This document shows positions 1-7,682 of a stretch of DNA of 53,063 nucleotides, in pieces. The notes beneath the pieces were generated by a model that was not told the origin of the DNA, did no database searches, and saw only the letters and a list, made by a program, of their open reading frames with translations. Numbering within the stretch: position 1 is the stretch's first letter; the number at the start of each line of letters is the position of its first letter. The DNA is from JAMXLO01 sp036494925 (GTDB taxonomy: Bacteria > Pseudomonadota > Alphaproteobacteria > Acetobacterales > Acetobacteraceae), in NCBI GenBank assembly GCA_036494925.1, contig DASXNR010000525.1:1-53063 (forward strand), in the 5' to 3' direction. Position numbers and translations under genes: made by a program.

Positions 1-238
1 CGCGGTACCAGTAGACCCGCGTGTAGCCGAGTGCGACGAGACGCAGCGCGAGGTTGCGGCCGTCGAAGCGTTCCGGGTTCCAGCCGACTGCCACAATCGG
101 CCGGTCAAGATCGCGGCCGGTCAGTTCGTGCAGCTTGCTGCGCAGACGGTCCTGCAACTCGTCGGTGAAGTCGCCGCCCAGTCCGGCGAATGTCAGCCCG
201 ACGGCACCGGGGATCGACACACCCCACGTATACGACAT
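1..238 (-). pseudogene. Truncated rhodanese-like protein, runs off the left edge
   Basis: Reading leftward, the frame gives a rhodanese-type segment: IIDTMSYTWGVSIPGAVGL, then DLDRPIVAVGWNPERFDGRN, then LVALGYTRVYWYRG up to the window edge. The pattern of IPGAV, a central P-I-V-V-G strand and a closing G-Y-x-x-V-x-x-x-x-G is typical of rhodanese domains. The usual active-site Cys position is occupied by N in GWNPERF, so sulfurtransferase activity is doubtful. Rhodanese-like sequence already begins a few codons before the first ATG (236-238), at V-R-P-V-I-I-D. No usable start was found in the upstream codons that I traced, back to about position 420. The 5' end therefore looks cut off, and the sequence beyond it is antisense to a PEP-CTERM gene tail. 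The C terminus lies outside the window. Confidence 0.55.
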
Positions 239-289
239 CGTGTCGATGATAACCGGTCGGACCTCTCCACGACGCCACCGGAGATCATA

Positions 290-445
290 ATGGAAACTGA
301 CCCGAGCGACCCCACCCGTATGATCAGTTTGCTGAACGGCGGCTCCACCGTAATTGACCTGATCGTGCCCGAACCGGCCTCGTTCCTGCTGCTCGGCAGC
401 GGCCTCGTCCGCCTCCTTGCCCTGCGTCGCCGAGCGAACAACTGA
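290..445 (+). pseudogene. PEP-CTERM protein tail (gene remnant)
   Basis: The last 25 codons encode a textbook PEP-CTERM sorting signal: VPEPASFLLLGSGLV, a hydrophobic stretch, then a basic end (RRRANN). Such tails anchor exported proteins until exosortase processing. Only 51 codons follow the nearest ATG at 290. There is no signal peptide or mature domain, so this is the 3' end of a lost gene rather than a working one. Upstream in the same frame the sequence becomes the antisense of a rhodanese gene, placing a rearrangement junction at roughly 255-290. A complete PEP-CTERM gene lies at the other end of the window (51798-52778). Confidence 0.6.
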
Positions 446-602
446 CGACCGCGTATCCGCGTCCCCCGCTCCACGGTCGCGGCCTGGGTCACGCTGCCCC
501 ACCAGCCTGACCCAAGGTGACTTCCCTGCTTCACACTTCCGACAGGATCGCCCATCCTTCGGCCGGCGATCGCGTTACCCGCCAGAGCAGGGAGGATCCG
601 CT

Positions 603-812
603 ATGCCAGAGCATGTCTACAAGGTCGTTGAAATCGTCGGCTCATCCGAAGTCAGCGTCAGCAAGGCGATCGATTGCGCCATCGCGAAGGCCTCGGAGAC
701 GCTGCGCAACATCGGCTGGTTCGAGGTCGAGCAGATGCGCGGGCACATCGAGGACGGCAAGGTGAAGCACTACCAGGTGACCCTGAAGCTGGGCTTCCGC
801 CTGGAGGATTAG
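603..812 (+). CDS. Dodecin family flavin-binding protein
   Basis: This 69-residue protein starts MPEHVYKVVEIVGSS and ends HYQVTLKLGFRLED. That is the dodecin pattern: a beta strand, one helix rich in A/I/A/K, a conserved W (here in NIGWFEVEQMRG) and a closing V-T-L-K-L-x-F strand. Dodecins assemble as hollow dodecamers that store or buffer flavins in the cytoplasm, and the Trp stacks on the isoalloxazine ring. Length matches the family. The ATG at 603 is preceded by GGGAGGATCCGCT, a strong ribosome-binding site, so the longer upstream reading is not needed. It stands alone and converges on the acyl-CoA dehydrogenase genes, with 6 bases between the two stop codons. Confidence 0.9.
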   Translation: MPEHVYKVVEIVGSSEVSVSKAIDCAIAKASETLRNIGWFEVEQMRGHIEDGKVKHYQVTLKLGFRLED

Positions 813-818
813 CGCCCG

Positions 819-2036
819 CTACCGGCGCCCCGTCGGCACCTGGTTGAACGGCCGGTTCTTGTCGACACGGATGTCGGCGGGCAGCCCAAGCACGCGTTCG
901 GCGATGATATTTCGGAGGATCTCGTCTGATCCGCCGGCAATCCGCGCGCTAGGCGACGACAGCAGCGCCTGCTGGAACATCGCGTACGCCGCCGTCAGGT
1001 CGTCATCCATCACCAGCCCGGCCATGCCCATCAGGTCCATCCCGTAGGACGCGATGTCCTGCAGCTTGCTCGCGTTCACCAGCTTGTGAATCGAGTTCTC
1101 CGGCCCCGGCGTCTGGCCGCGCGACAGCGCCGTCATGGTACGGAAGCGGGTGAACTTCAGACCCTGCGTTCGCGCATACCATTCCGCGATGCGCTCGCGC
1201 ACCGCGCCGTCACTCAGCACCATCAACGACCGCGCAAGCTCCAGCAAATCCTCGACATCCGGGCGATGCACCTCGCCCACCGCCAGGCGTTCGTTCATCA
1301 GTGTAGTAAGCGAGACCTTCCACCCCTGCCCCACCGCACCGAGCCGCTGCGCATCCGGCACGCGCACATCGGTGAAGAACACCTCGTTGAAGTGCGACGC
1401 GCCCGACATCTGGTGGATCGGCCTGATCTCGATCCCTGGCGAGCGCATGTCGAGGAAGAAAAACGTCAGCCCCTCGTGCTTCGGCACATTCGGATCGGTA
1501 CGCACGACAACGATGCCGAAGTCGGACAGATGCGCGCCAGAGGTCCAGATCTTCTGTCCGTTGATGATCCAGTCGTCGCCGTCGCGCTCCGCGCGCGTGC
1601 GCAGCGCCGCCAGATCGGACCCTCCCGCGGGCTCCGAGAACAACTGGCACCACACTTCCTCGCCGCGCAGCGCCGGCCGCACATGACGATCGAGCTGTTC
1701 CGGCTTTGCATACGCCATCATCGTGGGGATGCACATACCGAGACCGATCTCGAACAGGCCGCGCGGCACCGCGTAGCTCTCTTCCTCCTGCTGGTAGATC
1801 ACCGCCAGGATCGGCGACGCCTCGCGCCCGCCGTATTGCTTCGGCCAGGTAATAGCGGCGAAGCCCGCATCGGCCTTCTTCACCTGCCACGCCTTGCAGC
1901 GCTGCACCGCGCCGTCACCGAGATCGCCGAGCCGCAGCACCGGCCGCGCGCGGCCCTTGGGCTCCGCATTGGTCGCGAGGAAGGCGCGCGCCTCGGCGCG
2001 GAACGCGGCCTCGTCCGGTGTATCGTTGAAGTCCAT
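819..2036 (-). CDS. Acyl-CoA dehydrogenase, large partner
   Basis: A 405-residue flavoprotein of the acyl-CoA dehydrogenase family, which oxidises acyl-CoA thioesters to enoyl-CoA and passes electrons to electron-transfer flavoprotein. Visible features are the N-terminal helical domain from MDFNDTPDEAAFRAEAR, the FAD and substrate segment CQLFSEPAGGSDLAAL near residue 130, the strand IWTSGAHLSDFGIVVVRTDP near 160, and the C-terminal GGSDEILRNIIAERVLGLP near 365. The Glu in GSDEI sits where related enzymes carry the catalytic base. It begins 9 bases after the stop of the second dehydrogenase gene, so the two are probably cotranscribed. Pairs of this size often form heterotetramers. The physiological substrate cannot be read from the sequence. 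Confidence 0.9.
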   Translation of the reverse strand: MDFNDTPDEAAFRAEARAFLATNAEPKGRARPVLRLGDLGDGAVQRCKAWQVKKADAGFAAITWPKQYGGREASPILAVIYQQEEESYAVPRGLFEIGLGMCIPTMMAYAKPEQLDRHVRPALRGEEVWCQLFSEPAGGSDLAALRTRAERDGDDWIINGQKIWTSGAHLSDFGIVVVRTDPNVPKHEGLTFFFLDMRSPGIEIRPIHQMSGASHFNEVFFTDVRVPDAQRLGAVGQGWKVSLTTLMNERLAVGEVHRPDVEDLLELARSLMVLSDGAVRERIAEWYARTQGLKFTRFRTMTALSRGQTPGPENSIHKLVNASKLQDIASYGMDLMGMAGLVMDDDLTAAYAMFQQALLSSPSARIAGGSDEILRNIIAERVLGLPADIRVDKNRPFNQVPTGRR

Positions 2037-2045
2037 GTGCGCCCC

Positions 2046-3152
2046 CTACGCCGCGTTGCGCATTTCGATCAGCTCGACCAGGCGATGCTTCCACCACGGC
2101 GGTGCCCCGAGTGCCAACGCAAGCTGCTTCGATCGCCGATAGTAGAGGTGGCAGTCCACATCCCAGGTGAAACCGATGCCGCCGTGCGTCTGAATGTTCT
2201 CCTTGGACGCCAGATGGAACGCCTCGGTCGCCGACACCCGCGCGGTCGCCGCGGCGAGCGGTAGTTCGGCTGCATCCGCCGACAACGCCCACGCCCCGTA
2301 ATACGCATTCGACCGTGCCAGCTCGATCGCGACATACACATCGGCAAGCTTGTGCTTGATCGCCTGGAATGAACCTATCGGCCGGCCGAACGCGTAGCGC
2401 TCCTGTGCATAGTTGCGCGCCATTTCGAGCGAGGCATCGGCGCCGCCCACCTGCTCGAACGCCACCATGATCGCCGCCCGCTCGAGCAGACGCTGCACCA
2501 GCGACCAGCCCGTCTGTGAGCCGAGCCGTTCCACCTCCGCCCCGGCGAAGTCGATGCGCGCGTGGTTGCGGCTGGGATCGACGGTGGTGAGTTCGCGGCG
2601 GGCGACCATCGTGAGATCGCTTAGGAACAGCGCGATCTCGCCTGCCTCGTCGCGCGCAACGACGATCGTGAAATCGGCAATGCCGCCGTCCATCACCGGC
2701 CATTTGCCGCCGCTCAGCCTGCCGCCGATCGCGCGCGCCCGTACACTGGCGGGATCGGGATTTCCCGTGCCCTCGGCCAGCGCCAGGCAGCCGATCGCAG
2801 AGCCGTCCGCCAGCTTCGGCAACAGCCGTCGCTTCTGCGCCTCGGTTCCCGCCAGCAACAGCGCCTCGGTGGCGAGATAAGCCGAGGAAGCGAACGGAAC
2901 CGGCGCCAACACACGGCCGAGTTCCTCGGCCAGCACGCACAGGCCCTCGTAGCCGAGGCCGGCGCCGCCGTACTGCTCGGGGATGGCGGCACCCAGCCAG
3001 CCCATATCCGCCATCCCGCGCCACAGCACAGCGGCGTAGGATTCGCCACCCTCAAGTACCTGCCGTACCAGCTTTGGTGGCGACTGTTCGGTGAGAAACC
3101 GCCGCGCCTGAGCCCGCAATTGCTGCAGGTCATCGGAAAAATCAAAATTCAT
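2046..3152 (-). CDS. Acyl-CoA dehydrogenase, small partner
   Basis: A 368-residue acyl-CoA dehydrogenase-family protein starting MNFDFSDDLQQLRAQARRFL. It has the central GSFQAIKHKLADVYVAIE helix and the late HGGIGFTWDVDCHLYYRR motif near residue 320, where family members bind flavin across the dimer interface. Unlike its neighbour it has no G-S-x-E-I-x-R catalytic element near the C terminus. This matches the shorter, often non-catalytic subunit of paired enzymes such as the actinobacterial FadE28/FadE29 type. It is first in a two-gene unit with the 405-residue dehydrogenase. An independent role is possible but the spacing argues for a complex. Confidence 0.88.
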   Translation of the reverse strand: MNFDFSDDLQQLRAQARRFLTEQSPPKLVRQVLEGGESYAAVLWRGMADMGWLGAAIPEQYGGAGLGYEGLCVLAEELGRVLAPVPFASSAYLATEALLLAGTEAQKRRLLPKLADGSAIGCLALAEGTGNPDPASVRARAIGGRLSGGKWPVMDGGIADFTIVVARDEAGEIALFLSDLTMVARRELTTVDPSRNHARIDFAGAEVERLGSQTGWSLVQRLLERAAIMVAFEQVGGADASLEMARNYAQERYAFGRPIGSFQAIKHKLADVYVAIELARSNAYYGAWALSADAAELPLAAATARVSATEAFHLASKENIQTHGGIGFTWDVDCHLYYRRSKQLALALGAPPWWKHRLVELIEMRNAA

Positions 3153-3264
3153 CCCGGACCATGTCCCTCAAGGTCAACGCGATGGCACCCTACAGCCCGG
3201 CCCGACCATTGACCACGCCCGGGCAATCGGTGAACCCTCGCGCAGCAAACCTCGGAGGATCCCC

Positions 3265-4191
3265 ATGTCTGGGCTCTCGAACAGCCGCATCGCCTGGTTC
3301 AACGGCCAATTCATGCCGGAGGGGCAGGTGATGATCCCGTTCCGCGACCGCAGCTGGAAATACGGCGATGGCGCGTTCGACATGACGCGTACCTTCGAGG
3401 GCACGCCGTTCCGCCTGAAGGAGCACATCGACCGCTTCTACAATTCGCTGCGCTATCTACGCATCGATCCTGGCGTGTCGCCCGGCAAGATGGTCGAACT
3501 GTCCGAGGAAGTCGTCGCCCGCAACGAGCACTTGCGGCAGAGCGTTGGCGACTGGTGGGTCGGCCAGCGCGTCAGCCGCGGCGTCGACGCGGTCGGCGAC
3601 GAGGGCTGGACGCACACCGGACCCAACGTGGTGATCGAGGTGCTGCCGCTGCCGCTGAAGAAACGCGCGAAGTACTATCGCGATGGCGCCGATGTGATGG
3701 TGACGTCGCTGCGCCGCACCTCGCCCAGCATGCTCAGCCCACGCGCGAAGATGCACAACTACCTGAATATGATCGTGGCCGAGATGCCGGTAAAGGCGGC
3801 CGATCCCGACGCCTGGGCGATCCTGCTGGATGAGAACGGCAATCTGGCCGAGGGCATGGGCAGCAACATCTTCATCGTGCGCGATGGCGGACTGCTGACG
3901 CCGCGGCAGAAATATGTACTGCCGGGCGTCAGCCGACAGATGACGATCGATCTGGCGGCGAAACTGGGGGTTCCCTGCAAGGAGCAGGACCTCGACCTGT
4001 TCGATGCCGAGACCGCCGACGAGATGTTCCTCACCTCGACCAGCATGTGCATCATGCCGGTACGCAGCTTCAACGGCGGCAAGGTTGCCGACGGGAAGAT
4101 CCCCGGCCCAGTGACAGCGCGGCTGATCGCGGCTTACGCCAAGGAGGTCGGCTGCGACTTCGTGCAGCAGTATCTCGACCGGCTGGAGTAA
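3265..4191 (+). CDS. Class IV PLP-dependent aminotransferase (branched-chain type)
   Basis: This 308-residue protein belongs to the fold-IV aminotransferases that include IlvE and D-amino-acid aminotransferase. Early motifs are AWFNGQFMPEGQVMIPFRDR and YGDGAFDMTRTFEGTPFRLKEH. The PLP lysine is K162 in RAKMHNYLNMIVAE. The E-G-M-G-S-N-I-F-I-V motif follows near residue 195 and binds cofactor phosphate. The family interconverts amino acids and 2-oxo acids in the cytoplasm. The ATG at 3265 follows CTCGGAGGATCCCC, a strong ribosome-binding site. It is divergent from the acyl-CoA dehydrogenase pair over 112 bases. Branched-chain substrate preference is only a family-level guess; many such orphan genes act on other amino donors. 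Confidence 0.85.
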   Translation: MSGLSNSRIAWFNGQFMPEGQVMIPFRDRSWKYGDGAFDMTRTFEGTPFRLKEHIDRFYNSLRYLRIDPGVSPGKMVELSEEVVARNEHLRQSVGDWWVGQRVSRGVDAVGDEGWTHTGPNVVIEVLPLPLKKRAKYYRDGADVMVTSLRRTSPSMLSPRAKMHNYLNMIVAEMPVKAADPDAWAILLDENGNLAEGMGSNIFIVRDGGLLTPRQKYVLPGVSRQMTIDLAAKLGVPCKEQDLDLFDAETADEMFLTSTSMCIMPVRSFNGGKVADGKIPGPVTARLIAAYAKEVGCDFVQQYLDRLE

Positions 4192-4200
4192 CGAGACGAT

Positions 4201-4228
4201 TCGCTTCTCCTGCTTGCGGGAGAGGCGA
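4201..4228. terminator. Hairpin between convergent genes, possibly a dispersed palindrome
   Basis: A 10-bp stem with one G-U pair (TCGCTTCTCC against GGAGAGGCGA) encloses an 8-base loop. It lies 10 bases after the aminotransferase stop and before the convergently read lipoprotein gene, so it may serve as a bidirectional terminator. No U-run follows. The core, with its gcttgcgggagagg, also resembles a short palindrome found scattered in many proteobacterial genomes, so it may be a repeat rather than a dedicated terminator. Confidence 0.45.
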
Positions 4229-4246
4229 TTGGATCTCCGGCCTGCG

Positions 4247-4456
4247 TCAGTGGCTCACTTGCGGCGCACGCAGCATGGTGTCCAGGCGCTGCCCCAGGGC
4301 ATCCGACACAGCTGTCACGGGATCCGTCCCTGCCACCTGCGTCGCGCCGGCGGTGCTGTTGCCAGCAGCAGATGACTGGAAGTTGGTGCACGCCGCCAGC
4401 GCAAGCAGCGACGACACCACGAGCAGCCTCCGGCCGTAGGCCGTCTGGGCCTGCAT
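4247..4456 (-). CDS. Small putative lipoprotein
   Basis: A 69-residue protein with a lipoprotein signal: a basic start (MQAQTAYGRR), the hydrophobic stretch LLVVSSLLALAAC, and a lipobox L-A-A-C whose Cys would be lipidated. The mature part is about 45 residues, rich in A, T, S and Q, with no domain I recognise. It would sit in the inner or outer membrane facing the periplasm. I placed the start at 4456, just before the signal peptide; an earlier in-frame start would put 38 unrelated residues ahead of it. It lies downstream of phnM1 on the same strand, 163 bases away, and need not belong to that operon. Confidence 0.6.
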   Translation of the reverse strand: MQAQTAYGRRLLVVSSLLALAACTNFQSSAAGNSTAGATQVAGTDPVTAVSDALGQRLDTMLRAPQVSH

Positions 4457-4619
4457 GATGTTGTGATCTCCCGGTCTTTCAGTCGATCCAACGCGATCGA
4501 TGGCGCTATCGCAGAACCGCGAATCCGCGCGACATCGTTCGCTCGATCCGATACCAGAATAGAGCGGCAATCGCCAATTTCAGCTTAACGCCGGGCAAAT
4601 AATGCGTATCGATTCGCGA

Positions 4620-5792
4620 TTACCCTTGCGTATGTCGCGCCGGCGTGACGGATCCAAGTCGCTGGGCGCCGTCAGCGGTCAAATAGGCGATTCGCCCGCC
4701 CGCGATCGTGGCGACGACACGTGGTACGATGGGATCGACCAGCACGAGGTCCGCGCGCAATCCTTCCGCGATCGCACCGCGATCGGCGAGCCCTGTCGCC
4801 GCGGCTGGATTGGCGGAGATCAAATCCCATGCCCGCGGCAGATCGAACGCGCCCCGCCCTGCCAGCGCCATCGCCGCTCGCAGCATCGCCGGATAGAAGT
4901 AGTCCGACGACAGCACGTTGCAGATCCCCGCTTCGGCCATTCGCGCCGCGGATGTCCAACCGAGGTGCGAGCCTCCGCGCACGACGTTCGGGCAACCCAT
5001 CACCACCCAGTCACCTTCGGCACGGGCCTCCTGTCCCACCTCCTCGGCCATCGGGAACTCGCAGATGCGGGCACCACGCGCGCGAAACGCCTGACGCGTG
5101 GCAACAGTCTCGTCGTCGTGGCTCGCCATCGGCAGTCCGGCTGCACGCGCCGCCGCTGCGATCCGTTCCAAAGCATCAGGCACCGCAGGTGCACGTGCAC
5201 CGATCTGTTCGGCGAGCGCGCGAAAATCATCCAGTTTCATCCCGGCACGATCGCTGTACTTCGCACCCGCCACCGGATCCTTGATCTTGTCCAGGATCGG
5301 CGGTGTGTGATCGTTGAATGCCAACAAGTGGACGCGTCCCGCCGCGATGTCGGCGAGCGCTATGTCGAGCGCCTCGAGATTGAACGCCTCCCAGCGCAGG
5401 TGCACCCGCATGTCGCAGGTCCAGCACCGTGCCTCCAGGGCATCGAGCAACGTCTGCCACGCCGTGAGGCTGCGCAAACCGGGTTCCCACGACAGCGTCA
5501 CGCCATGAAATGCAGTGGTGATGCCGTTCGCCAGCAACTGCGCTTCGGTGTCGTGCAAAGCGATGTCGGCGGCAAAACCAACGCCAGGCCGCGGCTGCAA
5601 CTGCCGCTCAAACGCGTCGCCGTGGATATCGACGATGCCCGGCATCACCAGTAGATCGCGCGCATCGAATTCCGCACCGCTTTCGCGGCGACCGATGCCG
5701 GCGATGTGTCCATCCTCCAGCGCCAAGTCCACCGTCTGCTCGCCATCGCCGCGTAGCAGCACCCGCCCACCGGTAATCCGCAGCCTGTTCAT
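4620..5792 (-). CDS. phnM: PhnM-type alpha-D-ribose 1-methylphosphonate 5-triphosphate diphosphatase (divergent copy)
   Basis: A 390-residue amidohydrolase-superfamily protein of the PhnM family, which removes pyrophosphate from ribosyl phosphonate triphosphate in the C-P lyase pathway. The metal motif reads MPGIVDIHGDAFERQ (H57, D59), where the other copy in this window and E. coli PhnM read H-T-D-N. Further motifs are SHDDE, GCPNVVRGGSHLGW and LSSDYFYPAML. The ATG at 5792 lies 11 bases after the stop of phnF, so the two form an operon read away from phnGHIJKLM. The second copy, at 11173-12306, is the canonical one. The HGD motif and the separate promoter suggest this paralogue handles a related substrate or provides side-product clearance. 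Confidence 0.85.
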   Translation of the reverse strand: MNRLRITGGRVLLRGDGEQTVDLALEDGHIAGIGRRESGAEFDARDLLVMPGIVDIHGDAFERQLQPRPGVGFAADIALHDTEAQLLANGITTAFHGVTLSWEPGLRSLTAWQTLLDALEARCWTCDMRVHLRWEAFNLEALDIALADIAAGRVHLLAFNDHTPPILDKIKDPVAGAKYSDRAGMKLDDFRALAEQIGARAPAVPDALERIAAAARAAGLPMASHDDETVATRQAFRARGARICEFPMAEEVGQEARAEGDWVVMGCPNVVRGGSHLGWTSAARMAEAGICNVLSSDYFYPAMLRAAMALAGRGAFDLPRAWDLISANPAAATGLADRGAIAEGLRADLVLVDPIVPRVVATIAGGRIAYLTADGAQRLGSVTPARHTQG

Positions 5793-5803
5793 CGCTGTCG
5801 CTC

Positions 5804-6538
5804 TCAGGGTTCGAAGACGATCTGCACGCGCGGTGTTGGATAGCGCGAGACGCCGAACTCCACCACCATGCCGTCGCGATCGACGTTGATATTCTCGGTG
5901 ACCAGCAACGGCCGGTTGCGCGGCATACGCAGCAGCTCCGCCTCTTCCGCGTTCGGCAGGCGTGCGGTGACGCGGGTGATCTGCCGCAGGTAGTCGGAGA
6001 CGCCGACCGCCTTCAGAGCTTCGGTGATCGTCGGTTCGGCGCGTAATGCGTCGATCACGCCACGCAGCCTGGCGGCGGGGAAGTAATGCTGCGAAACGCA
6101 AACCGGTCTGTTGTCGGCGAAGCCAAGCCGCTCGAGCAGCACGACGCGGCCGCCCGCCCGGATGCCGAGGCCGGCGGCGACATGCGAATCGGCAGCGGTT
6201 TCCTTGAGATCGAGCACGCGCCCAGACGGGTCCATGTTGTGCCGGCGAATCCACTCGGAGAACCGCGTACGCGCCTCGACGGCGTACTCCAGCACGTCCT
6301 CGGCGACGAACGAACCGCGGCCCTGCTCCACCCTTACCATGCCGCCGCGCGACAGTTCTTCGAGCGCGCGGCGCACCGTGTGACGATTGACCCGGAATTG
6401 CTGCGACAGCTCCGCCTCGGTTGGCAGGCGTCCTCCAGGTGAATAGATGCCGGCGCCGATATCCTGCTGCAACCGACTGGCGATCTGCCGCCACAACGCG
6501 ACGCCTTCCTGACGCGACACTGGTTCCGGTGGCTTCAT
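5804..6538 (-). CDS. phnF: PhnF, GntR/HutC-family repressor of phosphonate genes
   Basis: A 244-residue regulator with an N-terminal winged helix (LWRQIASRLQQDIGAGIYSP, then RLPTEAELSQQF and NRHTVRRALEELSRGGM, about residues 14-75). A C-terminal UTRA effector domain follows, ending VVEFGVSRYPTPRVQIVFEP. PhnF proteins repress phn genes and are relieved by a phosphonate-related or phosphate ligand. I chose the ATG at 6538 (MKPPEPVSRQEG) because the longer reading would cover the intergenic operator and reach into phnG. The perfect palindrome at 6609-6618 fits the HutC-subfamily consensus GTNTANAC and lies 70 bases upstream. It is divergent from phnG and cotranscribed with phnM1. Confidence 0.9.
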   Translation of the reverse strand: MKPPEPVSRQEGVALWRQIASRLQQDIGAGIYSPGGRLPTEAELSQQFRVNRHTVRRALEELSRGGMVRVEQGRGSFVAEDVLEYAVEARTRFSEWIRRHNMDPSGRVLDLKETAADSHVAAGLGIRAGGRVVLLERLGFADNRPVCVSQHYFPAARLRGVIDALRAEPTITEALKAVGVSDYLRQITRVTARLPNAEEAELLRMPRNRPLLVTENINVDRDGMVVEFGVSRYPTPRVQIVFEP

Positions 6539-6608
6539 CGCAATGTCATCCACGTGAACGACCGTTCGTGCAACTGCTGGCTTGACGATAACCGGGTCTC
6601 GGGTTAGC

Positions 6609-6618
6609 TGTCTAGACA
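6609..6618. promoter_or_regulatory. Candidate PhnF operator
   Basis: TGTCTAGACA is a perfect 10-bp inverted repeat that contains the HutC-subfamily operator core GTNTANAC. It lies 24 bases before the phnG start and 70 bases before the phnF start, where one bound dimer could control both directions. It is the only copy I noticed in the window. Binding is inferred from the family consensus and position. Confidence 0.7.
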
Positions 6619-6642
6619 TCCGAACAAGACCAGGTCCCACCG

Positions 6643-7101
6643 ATGCCCGATGCATTGCCGCCGGATCAACCGAACGCCGCGCGCCGGCGCTGGATGGCGG
6701 TGCTGGCCCGTGCCGACGCCGATGACCTCAACGAACGCCTCGGCACGCTGCCGGCCTATCGCGTGCTACGCGGACCGGAAGCCGGGCTGGTGATGGTGCG
6801 CGGCCGCACCGGCGGTGGAGGGGCGCCGTTCAATCTCGGCGAATTGACCGCGACGCGCTGCACCGTGCGAACCGAGGCGGGTTTGGTGGGCCACGCCTAT
6901 GTCGCTGGTCGCAGCGAACGCCAGGCGGAACTCGCAGCGCTCGCCGATGCGCTGTTGCAAGACCCGCTGCGCCAGGCATCGCTGCTGAACGAGGTGATCG
7001 AGCCGCTGGCCGCATCACAACAGGCAAGACGAGATGCCGTGGCAGCGAAGGCGGCGGCGACGCGCGTGCAGTTCTTCGCCATGCGGAATATGCGCACATG
7101 A
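6643..7101 (+). CDS. phnG: PhnG, C-P lyase core complex subunit
   Basis: This 152-residue protein begins MPDALPPDQPNAARRRWMAVLARAD. It carries the PhnG signatures YRVLRGPEAGLVMVRGR, GAPFNLGELTATRCTVR and VGHAYVAGRSERQAELAALA. PhnG is a subunit of the PhnGHIJ core. With PhnI it helps replace the adenine of ATP by alkylphosphonate to give ribose 1-phosphonate 5-triphosphate. The length agrees with the family. It is the first gene of the rightward operon, and its stop overlaps the phnH start by four bases (ATGA). The operator at 6609-6618 lies just upstream. Confidence 0.93.
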   Translation: MPDALPPDQPNAARRRWMAVLARADADDLNERLGTLPAYRVLRGPEAGLVMVRGRTGGGGAPFNLGELTATRCTVRTEAGLVGHAYVAGRSERQAELAALADALLQDPLRQASLLNEVIEPLAASQQARRDAVAAKAAATRVQFFAMRNMRT

Positions 7102-7679
7102 GTGCGACGATCGCTCTACCTGGTTTCGCTGATCCGGTCGGCGAGGCACAGGCGACCTTCCGTGCGGTGCTCGATGCGATGGCGCGGCCGGGCACGCTGC
7201 ATCAGGTGGCCGCAGGGCTGACCGCTCCGCCGCCGCTCGATCCCGCGACGGCGGCGGCGCTGCTCACGCTGGTCGATAACGAGACGAAGCTGTGGCTCGA
7301 TGCGGACGCCGCCGCGGCGCGCGACTGGCTGGCGTTTCACTGCGGCGCCGTGATCATCGGAACGCCGGACGAGGCCGCGTTTGCTGCGGCGCTGTCGCTG
7401 CCCGATCTTGCGGCGCTGCCGGCAGGCACGCACGAAGCGCCCGAGGATTCCGCGACCCTGATCCTCCAGATCGCTGCACTCGGAACCGGTGCGCACTACC
7501 GCTTGTCCGGACCCGGCCTGCGCGAACCCACATTGCTGGCGGTCAGCTACCTGCCCGCGGATTTTGCGACACTCTGGCGACGGAACCATGCGCTGTATCC
7601 GCGCGGCGTCGACATTATTCTTTGCGCCGGCACGACGCTCACGGCATTGCCGCGCAGCGTGTCGATCGAGGAGGCCTGA
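7098..7679 (+). CDS. phnH: PhnH, C-P lyase core complex subunit
   Basis: A 193-residue PhnH with the expected start PGFADPVGEAQATFRAVLDAMARPGT and conserved parts ALLTLVDNETKLWLD, FHCGA and YRLSGPGLREP. PhnH forms the centre of the PhnGHIJ assembly and is structurally needed rather than known to be catalytic. The ATG overlaps the phnG stop (ATGA), which suggests translational coupling. The phnI start lies 3 bases after its stop behind the strong Shine-Dalgarno GAGGAGG, which is inside the end of phnH. Confidence 0.93.
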   Translation: MSATIALPGFADPVGEAQATFRAVLDAMARPGTLHQVAAGLTAPPPLDPATAAALLTLVDNETKLWLDADAAAARDWLAFHCGAVIIGTPDEAAFAAALSLPDLAALPAGTHEAPEDSATLILQIAALGTGAHYRLSGPGLREPTLLAVSYLPADFATLWRRNHALYPRGVDIILCAGTTLTALPRSVSIEEA

Positions 7680-7682
7680 GCC

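Noticed and set aside
1086..2264. Long open frame on the plus strand, about 390 codons
   Set aside because: It lies antisense to the acyl-CoA dehydrogenase genes, has an H/R/Q-rich composition typical of high-GC antisense frames, and shows no family motif.
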